Of a DNA stretch of 64,000 bases, positions 20,201 to 28,617 are shown one piece after another; the first letter of the stretch is position 1, and each line of letters opens with the position of its first letter. The notes under the pieces are model-generated. The model saw only the letters and a program-made list of their open reading frames with translations. It had not been told where the DNA came from and ran no database searches. Origin of the DNA: Pseudomonas putida (GTDB taxonomy: Bacteria > Pseudomonadota > Gammaproteobacteria > Pseudomonadales > Pseudomonadaceae); NCBI RefSeq assembly GCF_022627325.1, contig NZ_JAETZZ010000001.1, forward strand, positions 62,001 to 126,000, read 5' to 3'. Made by a program: the position numbers and the translations under genes.

Positions 20201-20736
20201 CGCGTGCCAAAGACGATGGCGAACAACGCCAATACCAGCGACACCACCAGCGCGGTGTCCTGCACACGGGTGCCGGTGGCGTCGGCATTCGCGCCGATCA
20301 GCAGGTTGACACCGAGCACGATGCCCTTGAGCTGCAAGGCGATGTAGGGCAGCACCCCGACCAGGCAGATCAGCGCCACCACCACGGCCAGGGTCTGCGA
20401 CTTGCCGTAGCGGGCCGCGATGAAGTCGGCGATCGAGGTGATGTTCTGCTGCTTGCTGATCAGCACCATCTTCTGCAGCACCCAGGGCGCGAAGATCAGC
20501 AGCAGGATCGGGCCCAGGTAGATTGGCAGGAAGGCCCACAGTTGCTCGGCCGCCTGGCCGACCGCACCGAAGAAGGTCCAGCTGGTGCAGTACACCGCCA
20601 GTGACAGGCTGTACACCCAGGCGCGCAGCCGCGGCGGCAATGGTGTGCTGCGGCGGTCGCCGTAGAAGGCGATGGCGAACATGACGGCCATGTAGGCCAG
20701 GGCGACCAGAGCGATCAGCCCGCTGGACAACGACAT
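17260..20736 (-). CDS. Na+/solute symporter-histidine kinase-response regulator hybrid
   Basis: The 1158 aa sensor begins with an SSS (PutP-like) domain of about 13 membrane helices (residues 1-500), as in CbrA. A linker and a PAS domain follow (about 640-760), then HisKA with the phospho-acceptor His near residue 806 (AVSHDLMQPLNAARLF), an ATPase domain (GLGLGLAIADGLCR) and a C-terminal receiver (VLCIDNEDS, phospho-Asp near residue 1088 in LVDYHLDD). The H-box HDLMQPLN is of the type seen in hybrid kinases of this class. No separate output regulator is adjacent, so the target is unknown. Confidence 0.9.
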   Translation of the reverse strand: MSLSSGLIALVALAYMAVMFAIAFYGDRRSTPLPPRLRAWVYSLSLAVYCTSWTFFGAVGQAAEQLWAFLPIYLGPILLLIFAPWVLQKMVLISKQQNITSIADFIAARYGKSQTLAVVVALICLVGVLPYIALQLKGIVLGVNLLIGANADATGTRVQDTALVVSLVLALFAIVFGTRSLDVTEHHRGMVLAIAFESLIKLLAFLAVGVFVVFNLYDGFDDLFTQARQSVLLDSYWQETINWPSMVVQTAVAMMAIICLPRQFHVTVVENIEPQDMRLARWVFPMYLALAALFVVPIALAGQMLLPGTVISDSFVISLPLAEAHPSLALLAFIGGASAATGMVIVEAVALSTMVSNDMLLPWLLRRNNAERPFEVFRHWMLSVRRVTIVVILLLAYVSYRLLGSTASLATIGQIAFAAVTQLTPAMLGALYWKQANRRGVFAGLAAGIFLWFYTLVLPITAHSLGWSLQLFPGLAWLHGNPLGLPITPLTQGVVLSLAGNFTLFAWVSMLSRTRVSEHWQAGRFIGQQTSARPNGKPLLAVQIDDLLTLASRFVGEERARQSFIRFAYRQGKGFNPNQNADGDWIEHTERLLAGVLGSSSTRAVVKAAIEGRDMQLEDVVRIADEASEVLQFNRALLQGAIENINQGISVVDQNLHLVAWNRRYLELFNYPDGLISVGRPIADIIRYNAERGLCGPGEAQVHVARRLHWMRQGRAHSSERLFPNGRVIELIGNPMPGGGFVMSFTDITPFREAEQALRDANERLEQRVAERTHELSQLNQALSEAKSQAEAVSKSKTRFLAAVSHDLMQPLNAARLFSAALSQQAGGMNEEAQQLVQHMDSSLRSAEELISDLLDISRLENGKITPDAKPFALNELFDTLGAEFKVLAAEKGLEFRLRGSRLRIDSDMKLLRRVLQNFLTNALRYGKSPILLGARRQGERLWLEVWDRGPGIADDKLQVIFQEFKRLDSHQTRAEKGLGLGLAIADGLCRVLGHTLQVRSWPGKGTVFRVNVPIARQAAAAPSAPVEQASQPLAGLQVLCIDNEDSILIGMNSLLSRWGCQVWTARNRADCEALLAQGMRPHLALVDYHLDDGETGTGLMGWLRARLGEPVPGVVISADGSKETLATVHAAGLDYLAKPVKPAALRALLNRHLSLVQ

Positions 20737-20880
20737 GAAGACTCCGGAGCAAAAAAAGTAACGCGATCCCGATCAGTCAGTCTGGCACGCAGGCGGGGGT
20801 TCGTCAGCGCCGACGATGGTCGCAGTGGCGCGTCGTCGCAGGCACGGGCACATCGAGCTGCGCCAGTGCCCGCCATCGCT

Positions 20881-21618
20881 TCAGCAAATATCGATCTGGT
20901 AGCGGAAGCCTTCGGCTGCTGCCTGGGACACGCGGTACTCCAGCGGGCTGCGATCGTAACCCAGTGCCGTGCGCTGGATGACCACCACGGGCGCACCTTC
21001 CTTGATTGCCAGGTGGCCGGCACGGGCTGCATCGGCTGTACCCACGGTCAGTGTTTCCTTGGCCGAGGCGACGCACTGGCCACAGCTGGACTCGTAGAAG
21101 GGGTAGAGCAGGTCGCCGAAGGCCTCTGTGTCAATATCCAGCAGGGCCATGAAACGCTTGGCCGGTAGCCAGATCTGCTCATGGAACAGCGGGCGGCCGT
21201 CCACCAGGCGCAGGCGCTCTAGCCAGATGACCTGTTCTGCATCGCCCAGGCCAAGGGCTGCGCTGACTTGCTCCGGTGGCTCGCGCAACTGCTTGTCCAG
21301 TATGCGGCTGATCGGCACCAGCCGCTGGCCGGTCGAATCCACCTGTCGGAAAAACCGCACCAGTGATCCCTCGAAGTCAGGGCGCCGGACGAAGGTGCCG
21401 CGGCCCTGGCTGCGCAGCAGCAGGCCTTCATTGACCAGCGTGTCGACCGCCTTGCGCACCGTCCCGATGGCGACACCGTAGAGGCGGGTCAGCTCCGTTT
21501 CAGTGGGGATCGTTCCCCCGGGTAGCCATTGCCCAGCGGCGATCCTGGCGAGGATTTCTTCCCGTACTTGCTGATAAAGCGGTAGGCGCGGGTCTTGTCC
21601 GAGAATCCCGTTACTCAT
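20881..21618 (-). CDS. GntR-family regulator, HutC/UTRA subfamily
   Basis: The 245 aa repressor starts MSNGILGQDPRLPLYQQVREEI. It has a winged helix (PTETELTRLYGVAIGTVRKAVDTLVNEGLL), then RSQGRGTFV and a UTRA ligand domain (LRLVDGRPLFHEQIWLP). It diverges from the amidohydrolase/transporter pair, with the AT-rich palindrome 21702-21723 in the gap, so it probably controls that pair and itself. The inducer is not readable. Confidence 0.88.
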   Translation of the reverse strand: MSNGILGQDPRLPLYQQVREEILARIAAGQWLPGGTIPTETELTRLYGVAIGTVRKAVDTLVNEGLLLRSQGRGTFVRRPDFEGSLVRFFRQVDSTGQRLVPISRILDKQLREPPEQVSAALGLGDAEQVIWLERLRLVDGRPLFHEQIWLPAKRFMALLDIDTEAFGDLLYPFYESSCGQCVASAKETLTVGTADAARAGHLAIKEGAPVVVIQRTALGYDRSPLEYRVSQAAAEGFRYQIDIC

Positions 21619-21701
21619 TGTGCGAAGGGTCCATGGCTGACGAGTTGGCACTACTTTACCACCCGGGGCTTGATTGACAGAGTCGGTCGACTGAAGATAT
21701 G

Positions 21702-21723
21702 GTCATATATTCATATATATGAC
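21702..21723. promoter_or_regulatory. Palindromic operator in the gntR divergent region
   Basis: Arms GTCATATAT and ATATATGAC flank four bases, giving a perfect 9-bp inverted repeat in an otherwise GC-rich context, 84 bases before the gntR ATG and 62 before the amidohydrolase ATG. Confidence 0.6.
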
Positions 21724-21759
21724 TGCATGTTTGTATAACAACGCAGCGCTTCAGCTGCC

Positions 21760-21767
21760 AATAACAA
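21760..21767 (+). promoter_or_regulatory. Crc/Hfq catabolite-activity motif
   Basis: AATAACAA matches the AAYAAYAA target of Hfq/Crc translational repression in pseudomonads and lies 18 bases before the amidohydrolase start, in its leader. Confidence 0.5.
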
Positions 21768-21785
21768 TCGACCAGGGTTCGCTTC

Positions 21786-22619
21786 ATGACCAACCCCTAT
21801 CTGCCCGCCATCACCGGCGTCGATACCCATGCCCATATCTTTCGCCAAGACCTGCCGATGGTGCCCAACCGTCGCTACAGCCCAGACTACGATGCGCTGA
21901 TCGAGCAATACCTCGATCATCTGGATCAGCATGGCCTGTCCCATGGCGTGCTCATCCAGCCCAGTTTCCTGGGCACCGACAACAGCTTCATGGTCCAGGC
22001 TTTGCGCCGCTTTCCTGAGCGCTTGCGTGCTGTGGCGGTCGTCGATGCCACGGTCAGCGATCAGCAGCTCGATGCGCTGGGTGACGCCGGCGTGGTGGGC
22101 ATCCGCCTGAACCTGGTCGGCAAGCACCTGGCAGACTATGCCGGGCCCGAGTGGACCGCCTTGTTCAAACGCTTGGCTGCGCGCGGCTGGCAAGTGGAAA
22201 TCCAGCGCCGTTTCGATGACTTGGCCTTGATCGTGCCAGCGATCCTCGCCTGCGGCGTGGAGGTGGTGGTCGATCATTTTGGCCTGCCTGCCGAGGGGAT
22301 CGACCCGCAAAAGGACAGCCACCGTACCTTCCTTCACCTGCTCAGCGAACCGAAGTTGTGGTTGAAGCTGTCCGCCGGTTATCGCAGCCAGACCGACCCG
22401 GCCAAAGCGCAGGTACTGCTGGCCCAGATACGGCAGGCAGCGGGTGGCCTGGATCGGTTGCTGTGGGGAAGCGACTGGCCCAACACCCAGTTCGAGCGCC
22501 AGACCCGCTACGCCGACCAGTATGCCTTCTTCGAAGCGCTGCTCCCCGATGCGGGCGAGCGTGCCCAGGTGCTGAGGCTCAACCCGGTGAAGCTGTTCGG
22601 CTTCGACCGTTCGCGCTGA
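21786..22619 (+). CDS. Amidohydrolase family 2 (2-pyrone-4,6-dicarboxylate lactonase-like)
   Basis: A 277 aa TIM-barrel metal hydrolase. It has the N-terminal metal motif GVDTHAHIF, GIRLNLVG, a His in VVVDHFGLP and the C-terminal WGSDWPNTQFE, all of which fit the amidohydrolase-2/PDC-hydrolase group. Together with the dicarboxylate-type transporter after it and the divergent GntR gene it forms a small catabolic unit. The substrate is probably a lactone or carboxylate (inferred). Confidence 0.82.
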   Translation: MTNPYLPAITGVDTHAHIFRQDLPMVPNRRYSPDYDALIEQYLDHLDQHGLSHGVLIQPSFLGTDNSFMVQALRRFPERLRAVAVVDATVSDQQLDALGDAGVVGIRLNLVGKHLADYAGPEWTALFKRLAARGWQVEIQRRFDDLALIVPAILACGVEVVVDHFGLPAEGIDPQKDSHRTFLHLLSEPKLWLKLSAGYRSQTDPAKAQVLLAQIRQAAGGLDRLLWGSDWPNTQFERQTRYADQYAFFEALLPDAGERAQVLRLNPVKLFGFDRSR

Positions 22620-22628
22620 TACTTACAC

Positions 22629-22636
22629 AATAACAA
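22629..22636 (+). promoter_or_regulatory. Crc/Hfq catabolite-activity motif
   Basis: AATAACAA, identical to the motif at 21760, ends just before the AGGA ribosome site of the transporter gene. Hfq/Crc binding would mask translation initiation. Confidence 0.5.
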
Positions 22637-22651
22637 CAGGACACTTTCAAC

Positions 22652-23953
22652 ATGATGAGCATGCTAGTCGTCGCGGCCATCGTCGCCGCCGTGGCCCTCG
22701 GCTACAAGACCAAGATCAACATCGGCCTTTTCGCCATCGCCTTTGCCTATCTGATCGGTTGTTTCGGCATGGGCCTGAGCCCCTCGGAGGTCATCGGCCT
22801 GTGGCCTCTGAAGATCTTCTTCGTGATCTTCTCGGTCTGCCTGTTCTATAGCTTCGCCACCGTCAATGGCACCCTGGAGAAGCTGGCCGAGCACCTTATC
22901 TACCGCTGCCGGGCGGTGCCGCAGTTGCTGCCGTTCGCGGTGTTCTTCGCCGCCACCGTGATCGCCGCGATGGGGGCCGGGTATTACACCGTACTGGCGT
23001 TCATGGCGCCTATCACCCTGCTGCTGTGCGAGCGTACCCGCATGAGCCTGATCGTCGGCGGCATGGCCGTGAACTATGGCGCGCTCAGCGGGGCCAACTT
23101 CATGTCCAGCCAGAGCGGCATCATCTTCCGTGGGCTGATGACCAATGCCGGCGTGAGTGACAACCAGGCCTTCATCAATGCTGCCGGTATCTTCGTCAGC
23201 ACCTTCGTCATTCCACTGCTGGTGATCGGAGTATTCGTCTTCCTTACCAGCCATGGGCGCGCGTTGAAGGCCTCTGTCGTTGCTGTCGAGGCGCCAGCGC
23301 CGCTCAACAGCCAGCAGCGAACCACGTTGTGGCTGACCCTGGCGATGATGCTGATGGTGCTGGCTGCGCCTGTGGCCAGCATCGCCCTGCCGGGCAATGC
23401 CACGGTGGCCTTCATCAACGCCAAGGTGGATATCGGCCTGATCGCCAGCCTGTTCTCGGTGATTGCCCTGTTGCTGAAACTCGGTGACGAGCGCAAGGCC
23501 ATGGCGACCGTGCCTTGGGGCACGCTGATCATGATCTGCGGTGTGGGCATGCTGATTTCCGTGGCGATCAAGGCCGGCACCATCGACATCCTCGCCTCCT
23601 GGATCGGCACCAGCATCCCGCCAATCATGGTGCCGGTCGTATTCGGTGCGGTGGCGGCATTCATGTCCATCTTCTCCAGCACCCTGGGCGTCGTGACCCC
23701 CGCCTTGTTCCCCATGGTGCTGCCAATTGCGCAGAACATGGGTATCGAGCCCATGATCCTGTTCATTGCCATTGTCGCGGGTGCTCAAGCCACCTCCATC
23801 TCGCCGTTCTCCTCCGGCGGCAGCCTGATTCTGGGCTCCTGCAGTAACGAGAAGAGCCGCATGTCGCTATTCCCGCAGTTGCTGTTCAAGGCGGCGCCGA
23901 TCGGTTTCGTGGCGGCGCTGGCGTTCAATGTGCTGCTGACCTTCGTGCTCTGA
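22652..23953 (+). CDS. Dicarboxylate-type ion transporter (MatC/CitMHS-like)
   Basis: A 433 aa membrane protein with about 11-12 hydrophobic segments. It has the MatC-like N-terminus (YKTKINIGLFAIAFAYLIG) and symmetrical re-entrant-type segments (MGAGYYTVLAFMAPI; FSSTLGVVTPALFPMVLP; SPFSSGGSLILGSC). Probably imports the organic acid or lactone acted on by the hydrolase encoded upstream. It lies 32 bases after that gene and ends at an intrinsic terminator. Confidence 0.8.
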   Translation: MMSMLVVAAIVAAVALGYKTKINIGLFAIAFAYLIGCFGMGLSPSEVIGLWPLKIFFVIFSVCLFYSFATVNGTLEKLAEHLIYRCRAVPQLLPFAVFFAATVIAAMGAGYYTVLAFMAPITLLLCERTRMSLIVGGMAVNYGALSGANFMSSQSGIIFRGLMTNAGVSDNQAFINAAGIFVSTFVIPLLVIGVFVFLTSHGRALKASVVAVEAPAPLNSQQRTTLWLTLAMMLMVLAAPVASIALPGNATVAFINAKVDIGLIASLFSVIALLLKLGDERKAMATVPWGTLIMICGVGMLISVAIKAGTIDILASWIGTSIPPIMVPVVFGAVAAFMSIFSSTLGVVTPALFPMVLPIAQNMGIEPMILFIAIVAGAQATSISPFSSGGSLILGSCSNEKSRMSLFPQLLFKAAPIGFVAALAFNVLLTFVL

Positions 23954-23965
23954 CGTTCCAATGCA

Positions 23966-23999
23966 TGAAAAAAAACCGCAGCCTGGCTGCGGTTTTTTT
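23966..23999 (+). terminator. Intrinsic terminator
   Basis: AACCGCAGC pairs with GCTGCGGTT around a three-base loop, flanked by an A run and followed by seven T. It works in both directions, also serving the convergent chemoreceptor gene. Confidence 0.9.
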
Positions 24000-24018
24000 G
24001 TGCCTGCGGTTGCAGTGA

Positions 24019-25938
24019 CTAGAGCCGGAACCGGCTGATCATCTGCTGCAACTGCCCACCCAGCCGCGCCAGCTCGACACTGGAGGCGGACGTCTGGTGG
24101 CTGGCTTGCGCCGTCTGTTCGGAAATATCCCTCACCGTCACCACGCTACGGCTGATCTCTTCGGCCACCGCGCTCTGCTGCTCGGAAGCCGCGGCAATCT
24201 GCTGGTTCATCGATTGGATTCCCGAAATGCGCTGGGTTATGCCTTCCAGCGCCACCCCTGCTTCACGCACCAGCGCCACGCTGCTCTGGGTCAGGCTCTG
24301 GCTTTCGTCCATCAGTTCGCTCACTGAACGGGTGCCTTCCTCCAGGCTACCGATGGCCGACTCGATCTCCAGGGTGGATGCCTGGGTACGCTGCGCCAGG
24401 CTGCGCACTTCATCGGCCACTACGGCAAAGCCACGGCCAGCCTCGCCAGCGCGGGCCGCTTCGATCGCGGCATTGAGCGCCAGCAGGTTGGTCTGCTCGG
24501 CCACTGCCTTGATGACGTCCATCACCTTGCCGATGCGCTGGCTCTCGTTGCGTAGTGCGCCCATGGCTTGGCCAGTGGCGTCTACCTGGTTGGCCAGCCG
24601 GCCGATCTGCTCGACGGCGCGGTTGACCACGCGGTCGCCTTCGCGCGCTTCTTCGTCCGTGGCACTGGCAGCCTGCGAGGCCTCACCGGCGTTGCGCGCC
24701 ACTTCGTGTACGGTGGCGGCCATTTCCTGCATGGCCGTGGCAACCTGATCCGTTTCAACTTTCTGGCTGCTGGCGCCAGCACTGGTCTGCTCGGTGATCG
24801 CCGACAGTTCTTCGGTGGCACTGGCAATCTGCGAAATACCGTCGCGCACTTGCGCGATCAGGTCGCGCAAGTTGCCGGTCATGCCCTGCAAGGCATTCTG
24901 CAACTGGCCGACTTCGTCGCGGCGGCGGCTGGGCGGTTGCTCGCTGAGGTCACCGGCGGCGACTTGCTGCATGGCGCGCAAGGCCTGCTGCAGTGGAGCA
25001 CTGATCTGGCGGGCGATGATAAGCGCGGCGAAGATGCCCATGAGCAGCGCCAGCAGCGTGGTGAAGATCTGCAGGTTCTTGGCGAACTGGCTGTCGTTGA
25101 CCACCGACACTGCCTGGGCGTCGAGCAAATCACCGATCAGGCCTGTGAGCGTGTCGATGTCACTGGTCATGGCGTTGCGGCGCTCGATCAGCGTGCTCAC
25201 TTCACCCCGGAACGCTTCGACCGCGTCGGCATAGGCACGAACCTGTTGGTTCAGGGTGCTGAACTGTGCGTCGAAATCGCCATTGAAACGCGCCACCAGG
25301 CCAGGCAGGTCGTTCACCGTGGTGGCGATCTGTGCGTTCATCAGTTTTTCGGTGTCGGCGTTGGTGTTACCGGTGTAGCCGCGTACGTGGTAGCGGAGCA
25401 GGATCAGGTTCTCGCGGATCTGATTGATCGCTTCGCCGCGGACAACGCGTTGCTCGGCGTCGGGCAGGGCGCGTACCTGGGTGCGGATCGTTTCGATGCT
25501 GGCGAACGAACGGGTGGCGAGGGCGCCCATTTCCTTTTGTGCCGCCCGCATTTTCTGGTACGACTGGAAGCTCTGTGCCTGGTTGGCGGCATACCCTGCA
25601 AGGGTCTGCTCGGCCTTGTCGAGCAGCGCCAGGCTTTGGGGCTTGACCAATGTCTCACGCAGTTTCGCCAGCGGCGTCTTGAACGCTTCAAGCGCATCCT
25701 GCAACGCTTTGGCCTGGTTTTCGGCGCCATTGGCCATGGCGTGGCGCAGGCGCGCCTCACGCAGGTCGCCCAAGGCATCGTTGAGGCGCGACACCGCACT
25801 GACCACCTCGCTGCGGCGCACCAGGCTGCCCATGCCTTCCCAGCTGATCAGCGACTGGAGCAAGGTCAGGCTCAGCACCAGGCCGAAACCGAGGAAGAGT
25901 TTGTGGGCGATCCTGAGGTCGCCTATCCAGGTAAGCAT
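24019..25938 (-). CDS. Methyl-accepting chemotaxis protein with large HBM-like sensor
   Basis: Transmembrane chemoreceptor, 639 aa. The start [15 protein letters not shown] is supported by AAGGAG upstream; the frame is open further but lacks a ribosome site. TM1 is about residues 12-32 and TM2 about 288-310 ([17 protein letters not shown]). The roughly 255-residue, mostly helical periplasmic part matches the size of the HBM class (McpS-like, binding TCA-cycle acids). HAMP follows, then the signalling tip [24 protein letters not shown]. It ends next to the organic-acid transporter, which fits a shared substrate (inferred). Confidence 0.88.
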   Translation of the reverse strand: MLTWIGDLRIAHKLFLGFGLVLSLTLLQSLISWEGMGSLVRRSEVVSAVSRLNDALGDLREARLRHAMANGAENQAKALQDALEAFKTPLAKLRETLVKPQSLALLDKAEQTLAGYAANQAQSFQSYQKMRAAQKEMGALATRSFASIETIRTQVRALPDAEQRVVRGEAINQIRENLILLRYHVRGYTGNTNADTEKLMNAQIATTVNDLPGLVARFNGDFDAQFSTLNQQVRAYADAVEAFRGEVSTLIERRNAMTSDIDTLTGLIGDLLDAQAVSVVNDSQFAKNLQIFTTLLALLMGIFAALIIARQISAPLQQALRAMQQVAAGDLSEQPPSRRRDEVGQLQNALQGMTGNLRDLIAQVRDGISQIASATEELSAITEQTSAGASSQKVETDQVATAMQEMAATVHEVARNAGEASQAASATDEEAREGDRVVNRAVEQIGRLANQVDATGQAMGALRNESQRIGKVMDVIKAVAEQTNLLALNAAIEAARAGEAGRGFAVVADEVRSLAQRTQASTLEIESAIGSLEEGTRSVSELMDESQSLTQSSVALVREAGVALEGITQRISGIQSMNQQIAAASEQQSAVAEEISRSVVTVRDISEQTAQASHQTSASSVELARLGGQLQQMISRFRL

Positions 25939-26203
25939 GCTGCTGAGCTCCTTTTCTTGTGCGTTGGAGGAGACCGGAGGTCCGTTCCTTCTGTTAGATA
26001 CAGTCATCTATATGTTTAATCGGCAGATGTAACAAAATCTGAACACCGATAGCAAGAAGATTGACGTCAAAATGCCATCATTTGGGGGCAGGCGGTCTAC
26101 GCGACGTAACTGGCTTGCCAGCAACAGGCTTTACCGTGCAGATTTGTGGCTTATTGCGGCCTGCGTGCCTCAAATGACAAAAGCCCCTCAGGGAACAAGG
26201 ACG

Positions 26204-28081
26204 ATGAGTCATTCCTCGCAATTCACCTTGCTCGGCAAGCGGCGCTTCCTGCCGTTTTTCATCACCCAGTCGCTGGGTGCCTTCAACGACAACCTGTTCA
26301 AGCAATCGCTGATCCTGGCCATCCTGTTCAAGCTCAGCCTTGGCGACGGGGACCGCTCGATCTGGGTCAACCTGTGCGCGTTGCTGTTCATCCTGCCGTT
26401 CTTTCTGTTTTCGGCGCTGGGCGGGCAGTTTGGCGAGAAGTTCGCCAAGGACGCGTTGATCCGTGCGATCAAGCTGGCCGAAATTGCCATCATGGCCATC
26501 GGGGCCCTCGGCTTCGTCAGCGACAGCCTGCTGCTGATGCTGGTGGCGCTGTTCGGCATGGGCACCCATTCGGCGCTGTTCGGCCCGGTGAAGTACTCGA
26601 TCCTGCCCCAGGCCCTGCGTGAAGAAGAGTTGGTGGGCGGCAACGGCCTGGTGGAAATGGGCACCTTTCTCGCCATTCTCGCCGGCACCATCGGCGCCGG
26701 GGTGATGATGGCCAGCGACAGCTACGCCACCGTGGTGGCGGGCGGGGTAGTGGGTACCGCGGTGCTGGGCTACCTGGCCAGCCGCTGGATCCCGCGCGCG
26801 GCGGCCATATCACCGCAAATGGCGCTGGACTGGAACATCTTCAAGCAGTCGTGGGTGATCCTGCGCATGGGGCTGGGGCAACCGCCGGCGGTGTCGCGCT
26901 CCATCGTCGGCAACTCGTGGTTCTGGTTCGTCGGCGCCATCTACCTGACCCAGATCCCGGCCTATGCCAAGGACTGGCTGCACGGTGACGGCACGGTGGT
27001 GACCCTGGTACTGACACTGTTCTCGGTGGGGATCGCCCTGGGCTCGTTATTGTGTGAGCGGCTCAGTGGGCGCAAGGTCGAGATCGGCCTGGTGCCCTTC
27101 GGCTCTTTCGGCCTGACGCTGTTCGGGCTGCTTTGGTGGTGGCATTCCGGTGATGTGCCGGCCGGCGCAGCCCCCCACGATTGGCTGGCACTGCTGGGCT
27201 TGAGCCAGGCCTGGTGGATCCTGCTGTCGATCGTCGGGCTTGGGGTATTCGGTGGCTTCTATATAGTGCCGCTGTACGCGCTGATCCAGGCGCGTACCGC
27301 CGAGGACCAGCGCGCGCGCGTGATCGCCGCCAACAATATTCTCAATGCCTTGTTCATGGTGGTGTCGGCCATCCTCACCATCGTCCTGCTGGGCCTCGCG
27401 GACCTGAGCATTCCGCAGCTGTTCCTGGTGGTGTCGCTGCTCAACATCCTGGTCAACGCTTATATCTTCAAGATCGTGCCCGAGTTCACCATGCGCTTCT
27501 TGATCTGGCTGTTGAGCCACTCGATGTACCGGGTGGAGCACCGCGGCCTCGAGCGCATTCCCGACGAAGGCGCAGCGCTGCTGGTGTGCAACCATGTGTC
27601 CTTCGTTGACGCGCTGCTGCTCGGCGGTGCCATCCGCCGCCCGATCCGGTTCGTGATGTACTACAAGATCTACAACCTGCCGGTGCTCAATTTCGTGTTC
27701 CGCACCGCCGGTGCCATCCCGATTGCCGGGCGCAATGAGGACCCGGCCATTTACGAGCGCGCGTTCGCCCGTATCGCCGAGTACCTGTCGGCGGGGGAGG
27801 TGGTGTGCATTTTCCCGGAAGGCAAGCTGACCGGCGATGGCGAGATCGATGTGTTCCGCGGCGGTGTCAGCCGCATTCTGCAAGAAACCCCGGTGCCGGT
27901 GATTCCTTTGGCGCTGCAGGGGCTGTGGGGCAGCTTCTTCAGCCGCGACCCGGGCAAGGGGTTCTTCAAGCGCTTGTGGTCGCGGGTGACCATCGTCGCT
28001 GGCGCTTCCATCCCGGTGGAGGTGGCGCAGCCTGAGTTGCTGCGTGAGCAGGTCAGCCGCTTGCGCGGCGACCTGCGTTAG
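26204..28081 (+). CDS. MFS (LplT-like)-acyltransferase (PlsC) fusion
   Basis: The 625 aa protein starts MSHSSQFTLLGKRRFLPFF. Residues about 1-420 are a 12-helix MFS domain with QSLGAFNDNLFKQSL and FSALGGQFGEKFAKD, as in the lysophospholipid flippase LplT. Residues about 445-625 are a PlsC acyltransferase with the NHVSFVDALLL H-X4-D motif and FPEGKLTGDGE. It would flip and re-acylate lysophospholipids at the inner membrane. The AMP-binding acyl-ACP synthetase domain found in Aas-type fusions is absent. Confidence 0.87.
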   Translation: MSHSSQFTLLGKRRFLPFFITQSLGAFNDNLFKQSLILAILFKLSLGDGDRSIWVNLCALLFILPFFLFSALGGQFGEKFAKDALIRAIKLAEIAIMAIGALGFVSDSLLLMLVALFGMGTHSALFGPVKYSILPQALREEELVGGNGLVEMGTFLAILAGTIGAGVMMASDSYATVVAGGVVGTAVLGYLASRWIPRAAAISPQMALDWNIFKQSWVILRMGLGQPPAVSRSIVGNSWFWFVGAIYLTQIPAYAKDWLHGDGTVVTLVLTLFSVGIALGSLLCERLSGRKVEIGLVPFGSFGLTLFGLLWWWHSGDVPAGAAPHDWLALLGLSQAWWILLSIVGLGVFGGFYIVPLYALIQARTAEDQRARVIAANNILNALFMVVSAILTIVLLGLADLSIPQLFLVVSLLNILVNAYIFKIVPEFTMRFLIWLLSHSMYRVEHRGLERIPDEGAALLVCNHVSFVDALLLGGAIRRPIRFVMYYKIYNLPVLNFVFRTAGAIPIAGRNEDPAIYERAFARIAEYLSAGEVVCIFPEGKLTGDGEIDVFRGGVSRILQETPVPVIPLALQGLWGSFFSRDPGKGFFKRLWSRVTIVAGASIPVEVAQPELLREQVSRLRGDLR

Positions 28082-28091
28082 GCGTAGGCGG

Positions 28092-28409
28092 TCAGCTGGC
28101 GCTGACTTTCAGGCCGATCAGGCCGGTAACGATCAGCGCCACACTGACCAGCCGCACCAGGGCCATGGACTCACCGAACAGGATGATGCCGGCGATGACG
28201 GTGCCGACGGCACCCACGCCGGTCCAGATGGCATAGGCGGTGCCCAGCGGTAGCTCTTTCATGGCCAGGCCCAGCAGGCCGAGGCTGATGACCATTGCGC
28301 CGACGGTAAGCACGGTGGGAAGCGGGCGGGTGAAGCCGTCGGTGTATTTGAGGCCGACAGCCCAGCCGACTTCGAACAGGCCGGCGAAGAACAGGATGAT
28401 CCAGGACAT
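28092..28409 (-). CDS. gdx: SMR-family guanidinium exporter (SugE/Gdx)
   Basis: A 105 aa four-helix small multidrug resistance protein. The essential membrane Glu13 is in [20 protein letters not shown] and [15 protein letters not shown] is conserved, as in the SugE/Gdx branch. Commonly annotated as a quaternary-ammonium pump, but the guanidine-II riboswitch directly upstream identifies the physiological substrate as guanidinium, exported in exchange for protons. Confidence 0.93.
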   Translation of the reverse strand: MSWIILFFAGLFEVGWAVGLKYTDGFTRPLPTVLTVGAMVISLGLLGLAMKELPLGTAYAIWTGVGAVGTVIAGIILFGESMALVRLVSVALIVTGLIGLKVSAS

Positions 28410-28435
28410 GAGTAAGTCTCCATCGTTTGACTGAT

Positions 28436-28484
28436 GGGGCCGTCCCCGTAATGGTCACGCAGTGCGTCGTGAGGTCGTCCTCAC
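28436..28484 (-). promoter_or_regulatory. Guanidine-II (mini-ykkC) riboswitch
   Basis: On the minus strand two GC-rich hairpins carry the diagnostic ACGR tetraloops: GTGAGG-ACGA-CCTCAC (28484 to 28469) and GGGG-ACGG-CCCC (28447 to 28436), separated by 21 bases. The second hairpin ends 26 bases before the gdx ATG, the position from which the class controls translation initiation. Loop sequences, stem pairing and the downstream gene all agree. Confidence 0.9.
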
Positions 28485-28499
28485 AGTGGCCCTGATAAT

Positions 28500-28617
28500 G
28501 CAGCTTCAAGCTTCAAGCTTCAAGCTTCAAGCTGCAAGCAGTACGGCGGTGTATTGAGCACCGCACTACCGCTTTTGATCTTTCTTGTAGCTTGCAGCTC
28601 ACAGCTTGCAGCTGCTG
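28500..28617. repeat. Heptad-repeat hairpin element, copy A
   Basis: Four tandem AGCTTCA units plus AGCTGCA form one arm. The other arm is degenerate (AGCTTGCAGCTCACAGCTTGC). A core hairpin GCGGTG/CACCGC lies between them. The element directly follows the rdgC stop codon on the minus strand. Related copies are at 52255 and 59648. Confidence 0.75.

Noticed and set aside
28500..28617. CRISPR-like array
   Set aside because: The repeat unit is 7 bp with no spacers and forms inverted arms, unlike CRISPR; no cas genes are present.
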